Source of the DNA: Candidula unifasciata
Taxonomy: Eukaryota > Mollusca > Gastropoda > Stylommatophora > Geomitridae
Length of the DNA: 64,000 nt
Direction: 5' to 3'
Assembly: GCA_905116865.2 (NCBI GenBank)
Contig: CAJHNH020006634.1
Location: forward strand, 248,001 to 312,000
Position 1 is the stretch's first letter. The number at the start of each line of letters is the position of its first letter. The notes beneath the pieces were generated by a model. It was not told where the DNA came from. It made no database searches and saw only the letters and a list, made by a program, of their open reading frames with translations. Shown piece by piece: positions 33,645-44,877 of the stretch. The position numbers and the translations under genes are program-made.

Positions 33645-34262
33645 CTCTTCCACCTTGTACCTCATCAAAGTGTCGGGGTGATATGTAATGTTCGTTTATA
33701 AGCTCTGTCATGAGCACTATTAAGACTGATGTTCATTTCTGTAAGGCTGTTCCTAATGCCATCACTCCATATTTTACAAAGTCTTCCAATCGCTCTATAC
33801 CCGTTGTAACGTTTTAGTCTGGCTCGTTGTGGCAGAAAGTACCAGTGCATTCTTGTTAGGTGTCCAAACCACTTCATTTGTTGTTCTTTGATGACCTGTA
33901 AGACTGGCTTTATTCCTAGCATTCGTCTGATTTCATGATTTCGTATCCTGTCTTTCCTTGAAACTCCCGCAGCTCTTCTAAGGCATTTCATCTCTGTTGT
34001 CACAATTTTACGTTCATTGGAGAATGTAAGTGTCCACGTTTGGCATTGATAGCATAGTATTGGCCAAAGAATAGTTGTGATAAGATTCACTTTAGTACTC
34101 TGAGGTATCTGCGTGTGTGTCAACAGGGGAGATAGCTGCCCCATTACTTGATTAGCTTTGGCACATTTGGAGCTAATTTCTCTGTCAAGTTTTCGGATGT
34201 GAAAATTGCTCCCAAATACTTAAATTCCTCTGTTTGTCTCAGGGTGTCTAATGTAGTTTCCT
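33645..34262 (-). mobile_element. LINE RT C-terminal fragment ending in (GAA)n
   Basis: The frame 34144-33665 reads PILCYQCQTWTLTFSNERKI, KCLRRAAGVSRKDRIRNHEI and QQMKWFGHLTRMHWYFLPQR. A further in-family stretch (EFKYLGAIFTSENLTEK) at about 34250-34170 is in another frame, so a frameshift is present. On its coding strand the element ends TTTGATGAGGTACAAGGTGG then AAGAGAAAAAGAAGAAG..., so the adjacent (TTC)n at 33435-33641 is its expanded 3' tail. Confidence 0.8.
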
Positions 34263-34404
34263 ATGTAAAGAAATTATGAAACATTCACTAGGCTAAGTTT
34301 GCCTTGACAGAATCAAGCCATAGAATATTTCATCGTCTAGATGAGCATATAATAACACAACATATAGTCTGAAGATGAATGAATGAATGAATCAACAGCT
34401 GACG

Positions 34405-34600
34405 TCATTGCACTCATGACATTGCCCTACGCGCCTTGTCCACTTCTTCAGTAAACAACTAAGAATCCCAACACTGATCGTGACAGTTGCCAACTGTTTA
34501 AAAGTTCGACCCCCCTCCCCCATCTCTTCCACCCCTCTGCAGACGTAAAGTCGTCCTGATCCCTTGTCCCCTCCCAGCTGAATTATTCGCTTGAGATATG
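34405..34600 (-). repeat. dispersed repeat family 4
   Basis: The minus strand encodes GDKGSGRLYVCRG and QLATVTISVGILSCLLKKWT, then GQCHECNDVSC. Confidence 0.55.
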
Positions 34601-35077
34601 GATGCACTGTTTGTTCCGTTGCACTGTTTACTTAATCCTGGTGAGCCTTCACCGCACCTACATTATCCTAACGTAATTTGAGAATAGAGGTGGAGGCAGC
34701 CACTGCAGTTTTTCGCTGGCCTGAGAACTAGCTGCGCACGCATGTCGTGATCGTAACGGACCAACAAAGCATGCTCAGAAGGGAGGAGACTGGGTGCTTC
34801 GTGGAGAGTGGCAAACATCGCTTGAGAGGTCGGATGTAGAGAGCGTCCTTTCGATCATTTCTCCGTATTATTTGTGTATTGGGAAAGGAACATGCAGACT
34901 AACTGGCCGGTCCTGCTCTACTTGGTGTTGAATGTATGCATGATAAGGTAGACGAGTAGCAATTTTAAAAATACGGAGGAGCGAATAGATTATCACAGTC
35001 TGAAGGGAAGAGTGCAACGAGGGGTGGGGGTGTAGGGTGGGGCTAGGAATCAGCTGACACAACACTTAGCTTGGAGA

Positions 35078-35276
35078 TGTGGTTCTCAAACTTTTTAACA
35101 CCGCGACCCTATAATACAGTTCCTTGTGTTTTAGCGACCCCCACACGTACAATTATTTTCGTTGCTACTTCATAACTTGAGTGAATTTGTGTTTTCCGAT
35201 GGTCTTAGGCGACTCCCATGTGAAAGGGTCGTTCGACCCCTAAGAGGGTCGTGATCCATAGGCTGAGAAGAGCTGG
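35078..35276. mobile_element. SPIN-like hAT non-autonomous element
   Basis: A 199-bp element starting GTGGTTCTCAAACTTTTTAA after two bases and holding CACCGCGACCCTATAATACA, ATTATTTTCGTTGCTACTTC, GTGTTTTCCGATGGTCTTAG and GAAAGGGTCGTTCGACCCCT. These blocks, in this order, match my memory of the short SPIN-type hAT elements known from tetrapods and some invertebrates. Flanks CTTGGAGA (35070-35077) and CTTAGAGA (35277-35284) match 7 of 8, the 8-bp target duplication expected for hAT. It has no transposase. It sits about 450 bases upstream of the stum start codon. Confidence 0.75.
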
Positions 35277-35732
35277 CTTAGAGAAAAGACAAGACGGACA
35301 GTGTTATCAGCCTGCTGCCTGCACCAACGGTATTAGAGCTGCTGTAGCAGCTGACGATGGTGATTGGGTGCTTGTGGTAATGCCCAGAGGGCGGTGATGT
35401 CGGATCTGACTCCGCTGTACTAGTGGAGCCTATGTGTATCGGACTGACTTAACAGCGACTCTTGAGCAATACATCAGACGTCAAGCTTGCAGTTTAAAAA
35501 AATATCTATAGCAAATATTTCCTTTTTTCTTCTTCTTGTTCAGACATGCACTTCCTGGAAAAATACTACACCATGAACAATGTCGCTGTCATCAGTGACA
35601 TACAGCGCCCCCTATGACGACCATGATGTCAACACATCTTAGACGTTGAAAGCTCAAACTCTCTCATCTAAACAATGTACGCACCCGCGAGCCGCTTCCT
35701 TCATTAACCTGACGAACAAATCAACATCTTCA

Positions 35733-38700
35733 ATGAACAACACATTCAAGACTGCTTCAGGCGAAGCCAGAGCGTCTGCAAGATTTCTGCAAGATGATCA
35801 GCAGTCATCCATCTGTTCAGAAGAAAAGTACAGTGTCAGTTCAAATTCTGAGCATGGTTTCAAACATTCTGACTCAGATTATTACATTGAGCTTAATTTT
35901 GAGCAGAATGATGAAAGTGGCAGCGAAGAGAGCACAGTAAAATACGAAGAAGGTTTTGAGAAATCCACGGACACAATCACAGGTTACACAATTACAGGTT
36001 TTGGAATAGGTGTAACCGGTACGCATAATGAGGAGATGTTGTCTCTACCATACGGCAGAGTACATCGGAATGACAAAAGTGATAATTTCATAGATGACCG
36101 TATTTATTACGATCTACGCCATAATGACCTTCAATTTGAGGATCAAGAAATGACGGGTGAATATGGGGGCAAATCAATTTATAGTCAAAAAATGGAAATG
36201 GTCCCTATAAAATCTGAAATACTGGGTCAAGGGTCTGTATGGTCTGATGGTCAGAAAACTGAACACAGTCGAGTCCACACATACTCAGAGAAATTAGCTG
36301 GTAACCACATTTCTTATAACACTTTAACTGATACTAATACAGCTCATAACTTGGAAATGAACACACTTTTACCACATTCAAATTCTAATACATTTATGAC
36401 AAACAGAACAACTGACTCCTGGATAGAACCAAATAAAACTAAATACGAAATTCAAACAGGAAGGAAACAACAGGATTCGAGAAGTATCTTACGTGACACT
36501 GGCAGGTATACACGCAGCCCAAACAATCCATATGACAGACACAACCCAAACAATCCAGATGATACACATTGCCCAAACAATCCAGATAATAGACACAGCC
36601 CAAACAATCCAGACGATACACATTGCCCAAACAATGCAGATGATAGACACAGCCCAAACAATCCAGATGATACACATTGCCTAAACAATCCAAATGATAA
36701 ACATTGCCCAAACAATCCAAATGATAGACATTGCCCAAACAATCCAAATGATAGACACAGCACAAACAATCCAGATAATACACATAGCCCAAACAATCCA
36801 GATGGATATTTTAACTTTGATGTCTTTGAACATGGGGAGACATCTGCTGTGCTGAATTTAAAATCCATGGGACTTAAATCGGGTGCTAATTTTGTTGAAA
36901 GGGGAGGCAAACACTGGGGGAATGAAAGGCCGTTTACGGAAAATAGAGTAACAAACAACAAAGGAATGGAAAAAGTGAACAGTGATAACAGCCGTCGAAC
37001 CAGAGAAAATGAAGATGCTACCCCCGTTGTCCTTTGCCCGATGAAAATGATACCAGACGATAAGTATTTCAGTTCTAAAAGGAACGATGAGTCGGCGGTT
37101 ATTGTCACATCGCTGGGTTCAAATCTGGAGCAGGCTGGAGTTGTGGGACTTCCTCTCGGTGGCGTTAAGAAAAAGGTAATTCAGAACCACGTGACCACCA
37201 ACCTTTATAGTTTAGCAACAACACAACATTACACAATGAAAGTAAATTTAAATGACAGAGAAGCCATAAAGGGAGATCCAACATCACGAATTGTACCACG
37301 GGAAGAAAATATAAACAATTCACACAATAAGGCCAATATAAAGCAAAAAATCCAGATGGTAGATGAAATTAATATAGAAAGGCAAAATAAAAGTAGGACA
37401 CAAATACGTTACGCTAAAAAACATGTAAATCGTAAACAGTCAGAGAAAAACGTTCCAGGTTATTCTTTCGGTGATGGCAACAAAGTCCGAGGCAGAAACA
37501 CAAAAGCACATTCTAGTGACTCAAATCCAAAGCGCATACAACCAGAAGTTCATCAAATAACCAAGACGCCACGGTTGCAGATGAATTTATGGGCGGGTTT
37601 CCCGTATGTGCTAAATATGAGAGCTATCAATCGTCTCCTGTTTGGGCCCTACTCCAAAAACTCTAAACAGATATGGCCAGCCCCAGCTGGCAGGAAGCAC
37701 AAACATCTAGCAAAGGGCAATGAAAACAAGAACAGAAGACAATCTTCAAGAAAAAGCAAAATCGCTGACAACGCCAAGAAAGGCAACTCGGCAAATAAAC
37801 GAACTGAACATGAGAGGGACAGGGATTTACTTTTAAGAAAATTTACTCCAGGCAACAAAACTAGCCTATTTAATGATAACGATGAATTATGGGCTTCAAA
37901 CAAACACCTATATACAGAGACCAAGGACAGGAATGAAAAGGCCAGACCTGTCACCCGTCGAGAGAGCACCACGGGCCAGATATGCAACCAAACCGAACAG
38001 TCTTCTGTCTTTGAAGAGGCGGATGAGATGACAGAAACATATGTGGCCATCTCTGCAATGGACGACTTACCAGAAACAAAGCCAGGTTGCTAAGAATTTA
38101 CCGGTGTCCAGATAGAGCTGGTTGCTAGTGACGAGTGCCAAATTACAATGCATCGTAAAGAACACGATATTTCCTCTTTAAATAACGATGACATATGTAA
38201 TCAAAGTGTTACTGCTAACTTTGGGAGTCAGACTGAAATAGAACTCAACATGTGCCATACATGTTCTAATTTGGAGATTGCAGCAAAAGTAAGCGAAGAC
38301 GATTCAAATGAGTGCAGATTTAAAGAAGTTAATGTTTCCTCAATGTCTAAAGAATTTTCCAGAAATAAATTATTGCTGAAAGAAGAAACGCAAGCGACAA
38401 AACAACTGTCACCATGCATTGAGCAGTACAATTCGGACAGTGCTAAGATGACAACATCCCCAAACTTGCTAGAAAACGCATTTATAATTGAGAACAGTCA
38501 CGAGTCACACAATTATGAAAGAAAACCTCAAATTCCACTCCAAGCGTTATCAAAATTCAGCACTGTAATATTATCTGAAAATAAGCAAACATCGTTGACA
38601 AACGAAGCCAGTTTTCAAGATGTTCTGTTCAGTGGTCAAAGCGTCAACAACTTTACATTTTCTCCAAAATCTTCGGCCATGGCGCCATTGCTTAAATCAG

Positions 38701-39069
38701 CAGCAGATTGTAAACAAATGTCTCCAGACAGATATAATTTGAAGTCTGTTCGCTTGGATGAATTTCCAGCTTCTGTCCCTAAAGATCAGTCATTGCATTT
38801 GATCTCACCAGAAGATGCCCTTTCAGCATCAAAAGATTCTCCCCAACATCTGACCCAAAACTCTGCCCGCCCTTCGCTGGACTCCACGTCTAAGAAATCT
38901 CTGGACCTTGAGATTAAAAATGCCACGAAAGTAGTTCTGCCTAGGATGGATGAGGAACCCAAAGCTGCCTCCAGTAGCGACGAGTCCTTAATCAAGAATG
39001 CTATCCCCTTCCTTCCACTGGCACTGGCCGTGTGCTGCCTAATTCTCAATGTATTTGTTCCTGGCTCAG
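35733..39069 (+). CDS. stum: stum exon with long disordered region and first TM segment
   Basis: 786 codons run from ATG to a TAA (38091-38093), then 325 further codons in the same frame to the donor CTCAG/GTAAGC. Composition is rich in Asn, Ser, Asp, Lys and Thr with no recognisable fold. Acidic stretches (EQNDESGSEESTVKYEEGFE), basic stretches near residues 660-700, and the 9-residue repeat are visible. The first membrane segment (FLPLALAVCCLILNVFV) is at 39009-39059. If translation re-starts after the stop, the ATG at 38148 would give a 403-residue SPEC3 protein. Confidence 0.75.
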
Positions 39070-42000
39070 GTAAGCGTGTTTATTTGATTTGTATAGTTAT
39101 TTTACCTGTATGAGAAATGTGTAGTTCTTTTATATCTGTGAGAAATGTGTAGTTCCTTTACCTCTGTGAGGAATGAAATGTGTAGTTCCTAACCTCTGTG
39201 AGGAATGTGTAGTTCCTTTACTTCTGTGAGAAATGTGTAGTTCCTTTACCTCTGTGAGGAATGTGTAGTTCCTTTACCTCTGTCAGGAATGTGTAGTTCC
39301 TTCACCATTGTGAGAAATGTGTAGTTCCTTAACTTCTGTGAGAAATGTGTAGTTCCTTTACCTCTGTGAGGAATGTGTAGTTCCTTTACCTCAGTGAGAA
39401 ATGTGTAGTTCCTTCACCATTGTGAGAAATGTGTAGTTCCTTTACCTCTGTGAGGAATGTGTAGTTCCTTTACCTCTGTGAGGAATGTGTAGTTCCTTTA
39501 CCTCTGTGAGGAATGTGTAGTTCCTTTACCTCTGTAAGGAATTGTAGTACCTTTACCTCTGTGAGGAATGTGTAGTTCCTTTACCTCTGTGAGGAATGTG
39601 TAGTTCCTTTACCTCTGTGAGAAATGTGTAGTTCCTTTACCGCTGTGAGAAATGTGTAGTTCCTTTACCGCTGTGAGAAATGTGTAGTTCCTTTACCTCT
39701 GTGCAAAATGCTTAGTTCCTTCACCTCTGTGAGAAATGTGTAGTTTCTTTACCTCTTTGCGAAATGCTTAGTTCCTTCAACTCTGTGAGAAATGTGTAGT
39801 TCCTCTACCTCTGTGAGAAATGCTTAGTTCCTTAACCTCTGTGAGAAATGTGTTGTTCCTTTATCTCTGTGAGAAATGTGTAGTTCCTTCACCTCTGTGA
39901 GGAATGTGTAGTTCCTTTACCTCTGTGAGGAATTGTAGTACCTTTACCTCTGTGAGGAATGTGTAGTTCCTTCACCATTGTGAGAAATGTGTAGTTCCTT
40001 TACCGCTGTGAGAAATGTGTAGTTCCTTTACCGCTGTGAGAAATGTGTAGTTCCTTTACCTCTGTGCAAAATGCTTAGTTCCTTTACAGCTGTGAGAAAT
40101 GTGTAGTTTCTTTACCTCTTTGCGAAATGCTTAGCTCCTTCAACTCTGTGAGAAATGTGTAGTTCCTCTACCTCTGTGAGAAATGCTTAGTTCCTTAACC
40201 TCTGTGAGAAATGTGTTGTTCCTTTATCTCTGTGAGAAATGTGTAGTCCTTTGCCAGTGTGAGAAATGGATTGTTACTTTACGTCTGTGAGAAATATGTA
40301 GTTCCTTTACCACTGTAAGAAATGTGTAGTTCCTTTACCTCTGCGAGAAATGTGTAGTTCCTTCACCTCTGTGAGAAATGTGTAGTTCCTTCAACCCTGT
40401 GAGAAATGCTTAGTTCTTTTACCTCTGTGAGAAATGCGTAGTTCCTTTACCTCTGTGAGAAATGTGTAGTTCCTTTACCTCTGTGAGAAATGTGTAGTTC
40501 CTTTACTTCTGGGGAAAATGTGTAGTTCCTTCACTTCTGTGAGAAATGCGTAGTTTCTTTACCTCTGTGAGAAATATGTAGTTCCTGAACCTCTGTGAGA
40601 AATGCTTAGTTCCTTTACCTCTGTGAGAAATGTGTATTTTATTTACCTCTGTGAGAAATGTGTAGTTCCTTCAACACTGTGGGAAATGTGTAGTTCCTTT
40701 AATTCTGTGACAGAATGTTTCGACGTACTGATGGGAATGATAAATCATGTGGTCTTGTTTACTCTCTGACTGGATGCGATGAAAGATAAGTTGGTCATTT
40801 CTCCTCTACTTATCTGGGCACAACCATAACATCAGACAGAAGATATTTGTCATAAATCAAGAACAGAATAGACCACGCTAAGGCTTCATTTCAAAGAATA
40901 CATAACATCTTGTGCAACATGTGCCTGTCTTTGGATGTCCGAAAGAGAGTACTAAAATATTATATAGAACACATATTATTGTGTGGTAGTGAATCATGCA
41001 ATGTGAATTAATAAATTAGAAAAAAAAAAAAAAAAAAAGTTGGAGACGATTGAAATGTGGTCCGCCAGACGAATGTTAAGAGTCCCTTTGACTGCCAGAG
41101 AAACTAACGAGGATGGCTTGAAAGCAGATATTGGAAAAAAAAAGATTTATTTATATAGATATAAGGACTCGACAAGCAGTGTTTGTTAGTCATGTGATTA
41201 GGGAAAGGGTGGGGGTGGGGTGGGGTGGGAGGCTCTGGGAAATATTGTGATGACTTGGAAGCTCAACAGTAGAAGAGAAGAGAGGCAGACCGAGAGAGAT
41301 GACGACTAATGGATTGCGATACAGGCAAGCAGGGATGTCATCGATGGAACTGATAAAGAGGACAAGGGACAGAGATATATGGAGATTCATGAACGGCTAC
41401 GCCAGTCGACAGGGCACGTGATGATGATGATGCATTTAAAGAAGGCATAAACCCCATCTGAGTTCACATAACATTTTTAAGGGGCTCATGTATCCACCAA
41501 CCCCCTTTTCATCAGACATCCAATGTGTTCTATGTGTAAGCTCTCCTCCCCCCTCCCATCTGACTAATTTTATTACAGATAGATGTCTCTTTATGAGAAT
41601 GCTTCATTCAAAATGAATATGACTGTCTGAATGTTAGGTACAGTCATGAGTGGACTGCTGGTTCTCTGCTGTGGTCAGCCGAGACTGCTGCGCAAAGAAG
41701 ACCAGATTTTGACGACAATGTGTGTCAACTGCATGGTTGGTTTGGCTCAGCTGTTCACTGTTAGTTTCTTCCTCGTTGGCTGGTGTTGGTCTGTGGCCTG
41801 GGGAGTTCGCCTGGTACTGTTATCTGGTAAGTAAATACTAGCCGTGGAAGACGGGCACCAGTTTAAAAAAAAAATATTTGTTAAACAAATTTGTATTGAA
41901 TTTTCACAAGTGATGGCGTTTACCTCAAACGGTTTGGTGATCTCTTAGAATGCAGTCACAGTAACAACCAATACAGGTGTTACACATGGACATATCTGAT

Positions 42001-44877
42001 GTAGATGCAAGAGGTCGCCCTAGCAGAAGATGAACTGATGGCATTAGACATCAACATAGGCATGAAATGAAAACAGAAATTGCTACCCATTAAACAATGG
42101 ATTGCAAACTGTTCCTCCCCACGCCACTTAAAGGCAATAGAGGAAATTGATGATGATGACGTTTCCCTATCATCACTCAACACATTGGCAACTACGAACC
42201 TCTATAAAATAAAAGTTAGTTGCGTATCCCTTACAGCATCAACCCTATAATTGTTTTGCTGTTGATGCTTTTCTAGAATAACTTTACGTTCAGTAGTTTG
42301 CCTGAGACAACAGTCTGTATACAAATACAGCAGATCTGTAAAACGGATATGCACGTAAAAATCAAGTTCTGGACAAAGTGAAACAGTTCAGAAGTGGAGG
42401 AACATCCATAACCTCGCGCCGGAGTTTACAGCCGGCAAACACCAAGAAGAAGAAATGACCCAGTCCTTGAATGACAGTTACCTACCCGGCCATAGCTTCA
42501 ATGTCGTTATGTTTACCTTCCATCAGTGGCGCTGGAACAGGTGTGTGTGTGTGTGTGTGGGGGGGGGGGGGGTCATGCACCTTGCAAGCTATTTCGCCAG
42601 CAGCTGGGATCGAACCCGGCAACCCGGTATTGCGAAGCACTTTCGCAACTCCTAAGCCACAGACGCCGACAAACCTCCTTTAACAACAATGAAGACACAG
42701 TCAATACGATGGTCCTGGCATGTAACAAGATCTGCCGGCCTCGCCAATACCATACAGCAGGAGATCTGCGGAGAGGAAGGGTAGATGATACAGCACAAGA
42801 CAAACATGGATACAAACATACAGTGGAGAGCAAGGGTAGAAGATACAGCACAAGATAAACATGGATACAAACATACAGTGGAGAGGAAGGGTAGAAGATA
42901 CAGCACAAGATAAACATGGATACAAACATACAGTGGAGAGGGAGGGTAGAAGATACAGCACAAGATAAACATGGATACAAACATACAGTGGAGAGGGAGG
43001 GTAGAAGATACAGCACAAGATAAACATGGATACAAACATACAGTGGAGAGGGAGGGTAGAAGATACAGCACAAGACAAACATGGATATAAACATACAGTG
43101 GAGAGGGAGGGTAGAAGACACAGCACAAGATAAACATGGATACAAACATACAGTGGAGAGGAAGGGTAGGAGATACAGCACAAGACAAACATGGATACAA
43201 ACATACAGTGGAGAGGAAGGGTAGGAGATACAGCACAAGACAAACATGGATACAAACATACAGTGGAGAGGGAGGGTAGAAGACACAGCACAAGATAAAC
43301 ATGGATACAAACATACAGTGGAGAGGAAGGGTAGGAGATACAGCACAAGATAAACATGGATACAAACATACAGTGGAGAGGGAGGGTAGAAGATACAGCA
43401 CAAGACAAACATGGATACAAACATACAGTGGAGAGGGAGGATAGAAGACACAGCACAAGATAAACATGGATACAAACATACAGTGGAGAGGGAGGGTAGA
43501 AGATACAGCACAAGACAAACATGGATACAAACATACAGTGGAGAGGGAGGGTAGAAGATACAGCACAAGATAAACATGGATACAAACATACAGTGGAGAG
43601 GGAGGGTAGAAGATACAGCACAAGACAAACATGGATACAAACATACAGTGGAGAGGGAGGGTAGAAGACACAGCACAAGATAAACATGGATACAAACATA
43701 CAGTGGAGAGGAAGGGTAGGAGATACAGCACAAGATAAACATGGATACAAACATACAGTGGAGAGGAAGGGTAGGAGATACAGCACAAGACAAACATGGA
43801 TACAAACATACAGTGGAGAGAAAGGGTAGGAGATACAGCACAAGACAAACATGGATACAAACATACAGTGGAGAGGGAGGGTAGAAGACACAGCACAAGA
43901 TAAACATGGATACAAACATACAGTGGAGAGGAAGGGTAGGAGATACAGCACAAGATAAACATGGATACAAACATACAATGGAGAGGGAGGGTAGAAGATA
44001 CAACACAATATAAACATGGATACAAACATACAGTGGAGAGGAAGGGTAGAAGACACAGCACAAGATAAACATGGATACAAACATACAGTGGAGAGGAAGG
44101 GTAGGAGATACAGCACAAGATAAACATGGATACAAACATACAGTGGAGAGGGAGGGTAGAGGATACAGCACAAGACAAACATGGATACAAACATACAGTG
44201 GAGAGGGAGGGTAGAAGATACAGCACAAGACAAACATGGATACAAACATACAGTGGAGAGGGAGGGTAGGAGATACAGCACAAGACAAACATGGATACAA
44301 ACATACCGTGGAGAGGAAGGGTAGGAGATACAGCACAAGATAAACATGGATACAAACATACAGTGGAGAGGAAGGGTAGAAGATACAGCACAAGACAAAC
44401 ATGGATACAAACATACAGTGGAGAGGAAGGGTAGAAGATACAGCACAAGATAAACATGGATACAAACATACAGTGGTAGAGGCAACTGGAGTGGTCTACA
44501 CAAATGTGAATCTTGTATTAAATGACAGATACGTCAGTAGGGTAAAAATAGGCTTTTCTTATTTACCATGGTGTTTATGTGCCAGCGGCATTAAACGTTT
44601 TATTTTATTTTTAATAAACGCTCTGTTACTCTGATTACGGCCACAACAACAACAACAACAATAGCAGAAGCAGCAACAATAGCAGCGGCAGCAGCAAGAA
44701 CAAGAACAGAAGCATTAACAACACCAACAACAACTACCACTACAACTGGTATTATAATTATCTAACTATATTGCAGTGCAACACCGACATGAAGCCCGAG
44801 AGCAAACAGATGGACAACATGAGGTTTTCGCTGAGGCCAACAGAAGGAAGAAGCAACCAATCATGTTGGCTACTTGA
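35733..44877 (+). CDS. stum: stum-like (SPEC3 domain) gene, 3 exons, in-frame TAA
   Basis: Exons 35733-39069, 41638-41826 and 44777-44877 join in phase (1 then 1) across GT-AG introns. The C-terminal part matches the SPEC3/stum family: AIPFLPLALAVCCLILNVFV-PGSG, then TVMSGLLVLCCGQPRL, then CMVGLAQLFTVSFFLVGWCW and SVAWGVRLVLLSG. These are two hydrophobic membrane segments joined by a short PG-x-GT turn and a cysteine loop. In Drosophila, stum is needed for mechanotransduction in proprioceptive neurons; the vertebrate homologue is short. Here about 1,100 residues of Ser/Asn/Asp-rich, probably disordered sequence precede the domain, as in the long insect proteins. The first ATG after an in-frame TAG (35640) is 35733; a strong acceptor (TTCTTGTTCAG, 35533-35543) suggests a 5' non-coding exon upstream. 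A single TAA at 38091 interrupts the frame. The last exon is assigned by phase and an open frame only. Confidence 0.82.
36516..36803 (+). repeat. 9-residue tandem repeat in stum coding exon
   Basis: About 11 copies of a 27-bp unit (PNNPDDTHC / PNNPDNRHS and variants). Each unit has Asn-Asn-Pro/Ala, an acidic pair and a His; alternate units end in Cys. The period is a multiple of three, so copy-number change keeps the frame. Confidence 0.95.
38091..38093 (+). other. in-frame TAA inside the stum exon
   Basis: TGC TAA GAA. The 18 codons after it (EFTGVQIELVASDECQIT) remain in frame and look coding, and lead straight into the ATG-initiated frame at 38148 that ends in the SPEC3 domain. No intron of workable size removes it: the only flanking AG/GT pair is 28 bases apart. 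Confidence 0.9.
39096..40710. repeat. 28-bp minisatellite in stum intron 1
   Basis: About 57 copies of TGTGAGAAATGTGTAGTTCC followed by TTTACCTC, starting about 27 bases after the exon's donor. Copies vary (GAGGAAT/GAGAAAT, CCATTG, CTTTGCG). A block of about 13 units is duplicated: the distinctive CTCTTTGCGAAATGCTTAG copies at 39751 and 40114 are 363 bases apart. Confidence 0.95.
40730..41435 (+). mobile_element. decayed LINE RT/post-RT region in stum intron 1
   Basis: Broken frames give YLGTTITSDRRYLS, then NRIDHAKASFQRIHNILC, VRKRVLKYYIEHILLCGSES and METI/ARRMLRVPLTARETN-like residues, the canonical order of a LINE RT thumb and post-RT region. It carries stop codons and an A-run at 41020-41038, and ends near a (GAT)n tail (about 41418-41431). 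Confidence 0.65.
41638..41826 (+). CDS. stum: stum SPEC3 exon (second TM segment)
   Basis: Follows AATGTTAG and ends before GTAAGT. It encodes TVMSGLLVLCCGQPRLLRKE, then MCVNCMVGLAQLFTVSFFLV and GWCWSVAWGVRLVLLSG. The G-W-x-x-S-x-x-W-G pattern matches the family's GWIMSIFWG. Phase 1 at the end. Confidence 0.9.
42218..42672 (-). mobile_element. SINE family 2 split by a family 3 insertion
   Basis: The 3' half lies at 42218-42300 (GTTAGTTGCGTATCCCTTAC, TTACGTTCAGTAGTTTGCC) and a tRNA-like head at 42590-42672 (GCTGGGATCGAACCCGGCAA). Between them are a family 3 repeat (42300-42455), unique sequence and a (GT)n(G)n run. Nested insertion is the simplest reading. In stum intron 2. Confidence 0.5.
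42775..44480. repeat. 55-bp minisatellite in stum intron 2
   Basis: About 31 copies of a unit beginning GTGGAGAGGGAGGGTAGAAG and ending GGATACAAACATACA. Copies differ at a few fixed sites (GATAAAC/GACAAAC, GGAGGG/GAAGGG, AGATA/AGACA). Because 55 is not a multiple of three yet the unit lacks minus-strand stops, all three minus frames stay open for about 600 codons; this is not evidence for a protein. Confidence 0.96.
44777..44877 (+). CDS. stum: putative stum terminal exon
   Basis: Follows TATATTGCAG. It continues the frame as VQHRHEAREQTDGQHEVF then AEANRRKKQPIMLAT and stops at TGA 44875-44877. The charged cytoplasmic tail after the second membrane segment is plausible, but there is no strong family similarity here. 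Confidence 0.55.

Noticed and set aside
35646..35732. TTG start for stum 29 codons upstream of the ATG
   Set aside because: Animal genes rarely start at TTG, and an in-frame TAG lies at 35640. The ATG at 35733, or an upstream exon spliced at 35543 or 35642, is more likely.
38065..38110. A tiny intron removing the stum in-frame TAA
   Set aside because: The only flanking GT...AG pair is about 28 bases apart, too short for a spliceosomal intron, and would shift the frame.
42573..44503. Three overlapping minus-strand frames of about 600-630 residues
   Set aside because: All three frames are open because the 55-bp unit contains no minus-strand stop. The translations are the same 55-residue motif in different phase, with no sign of selection on one frame.
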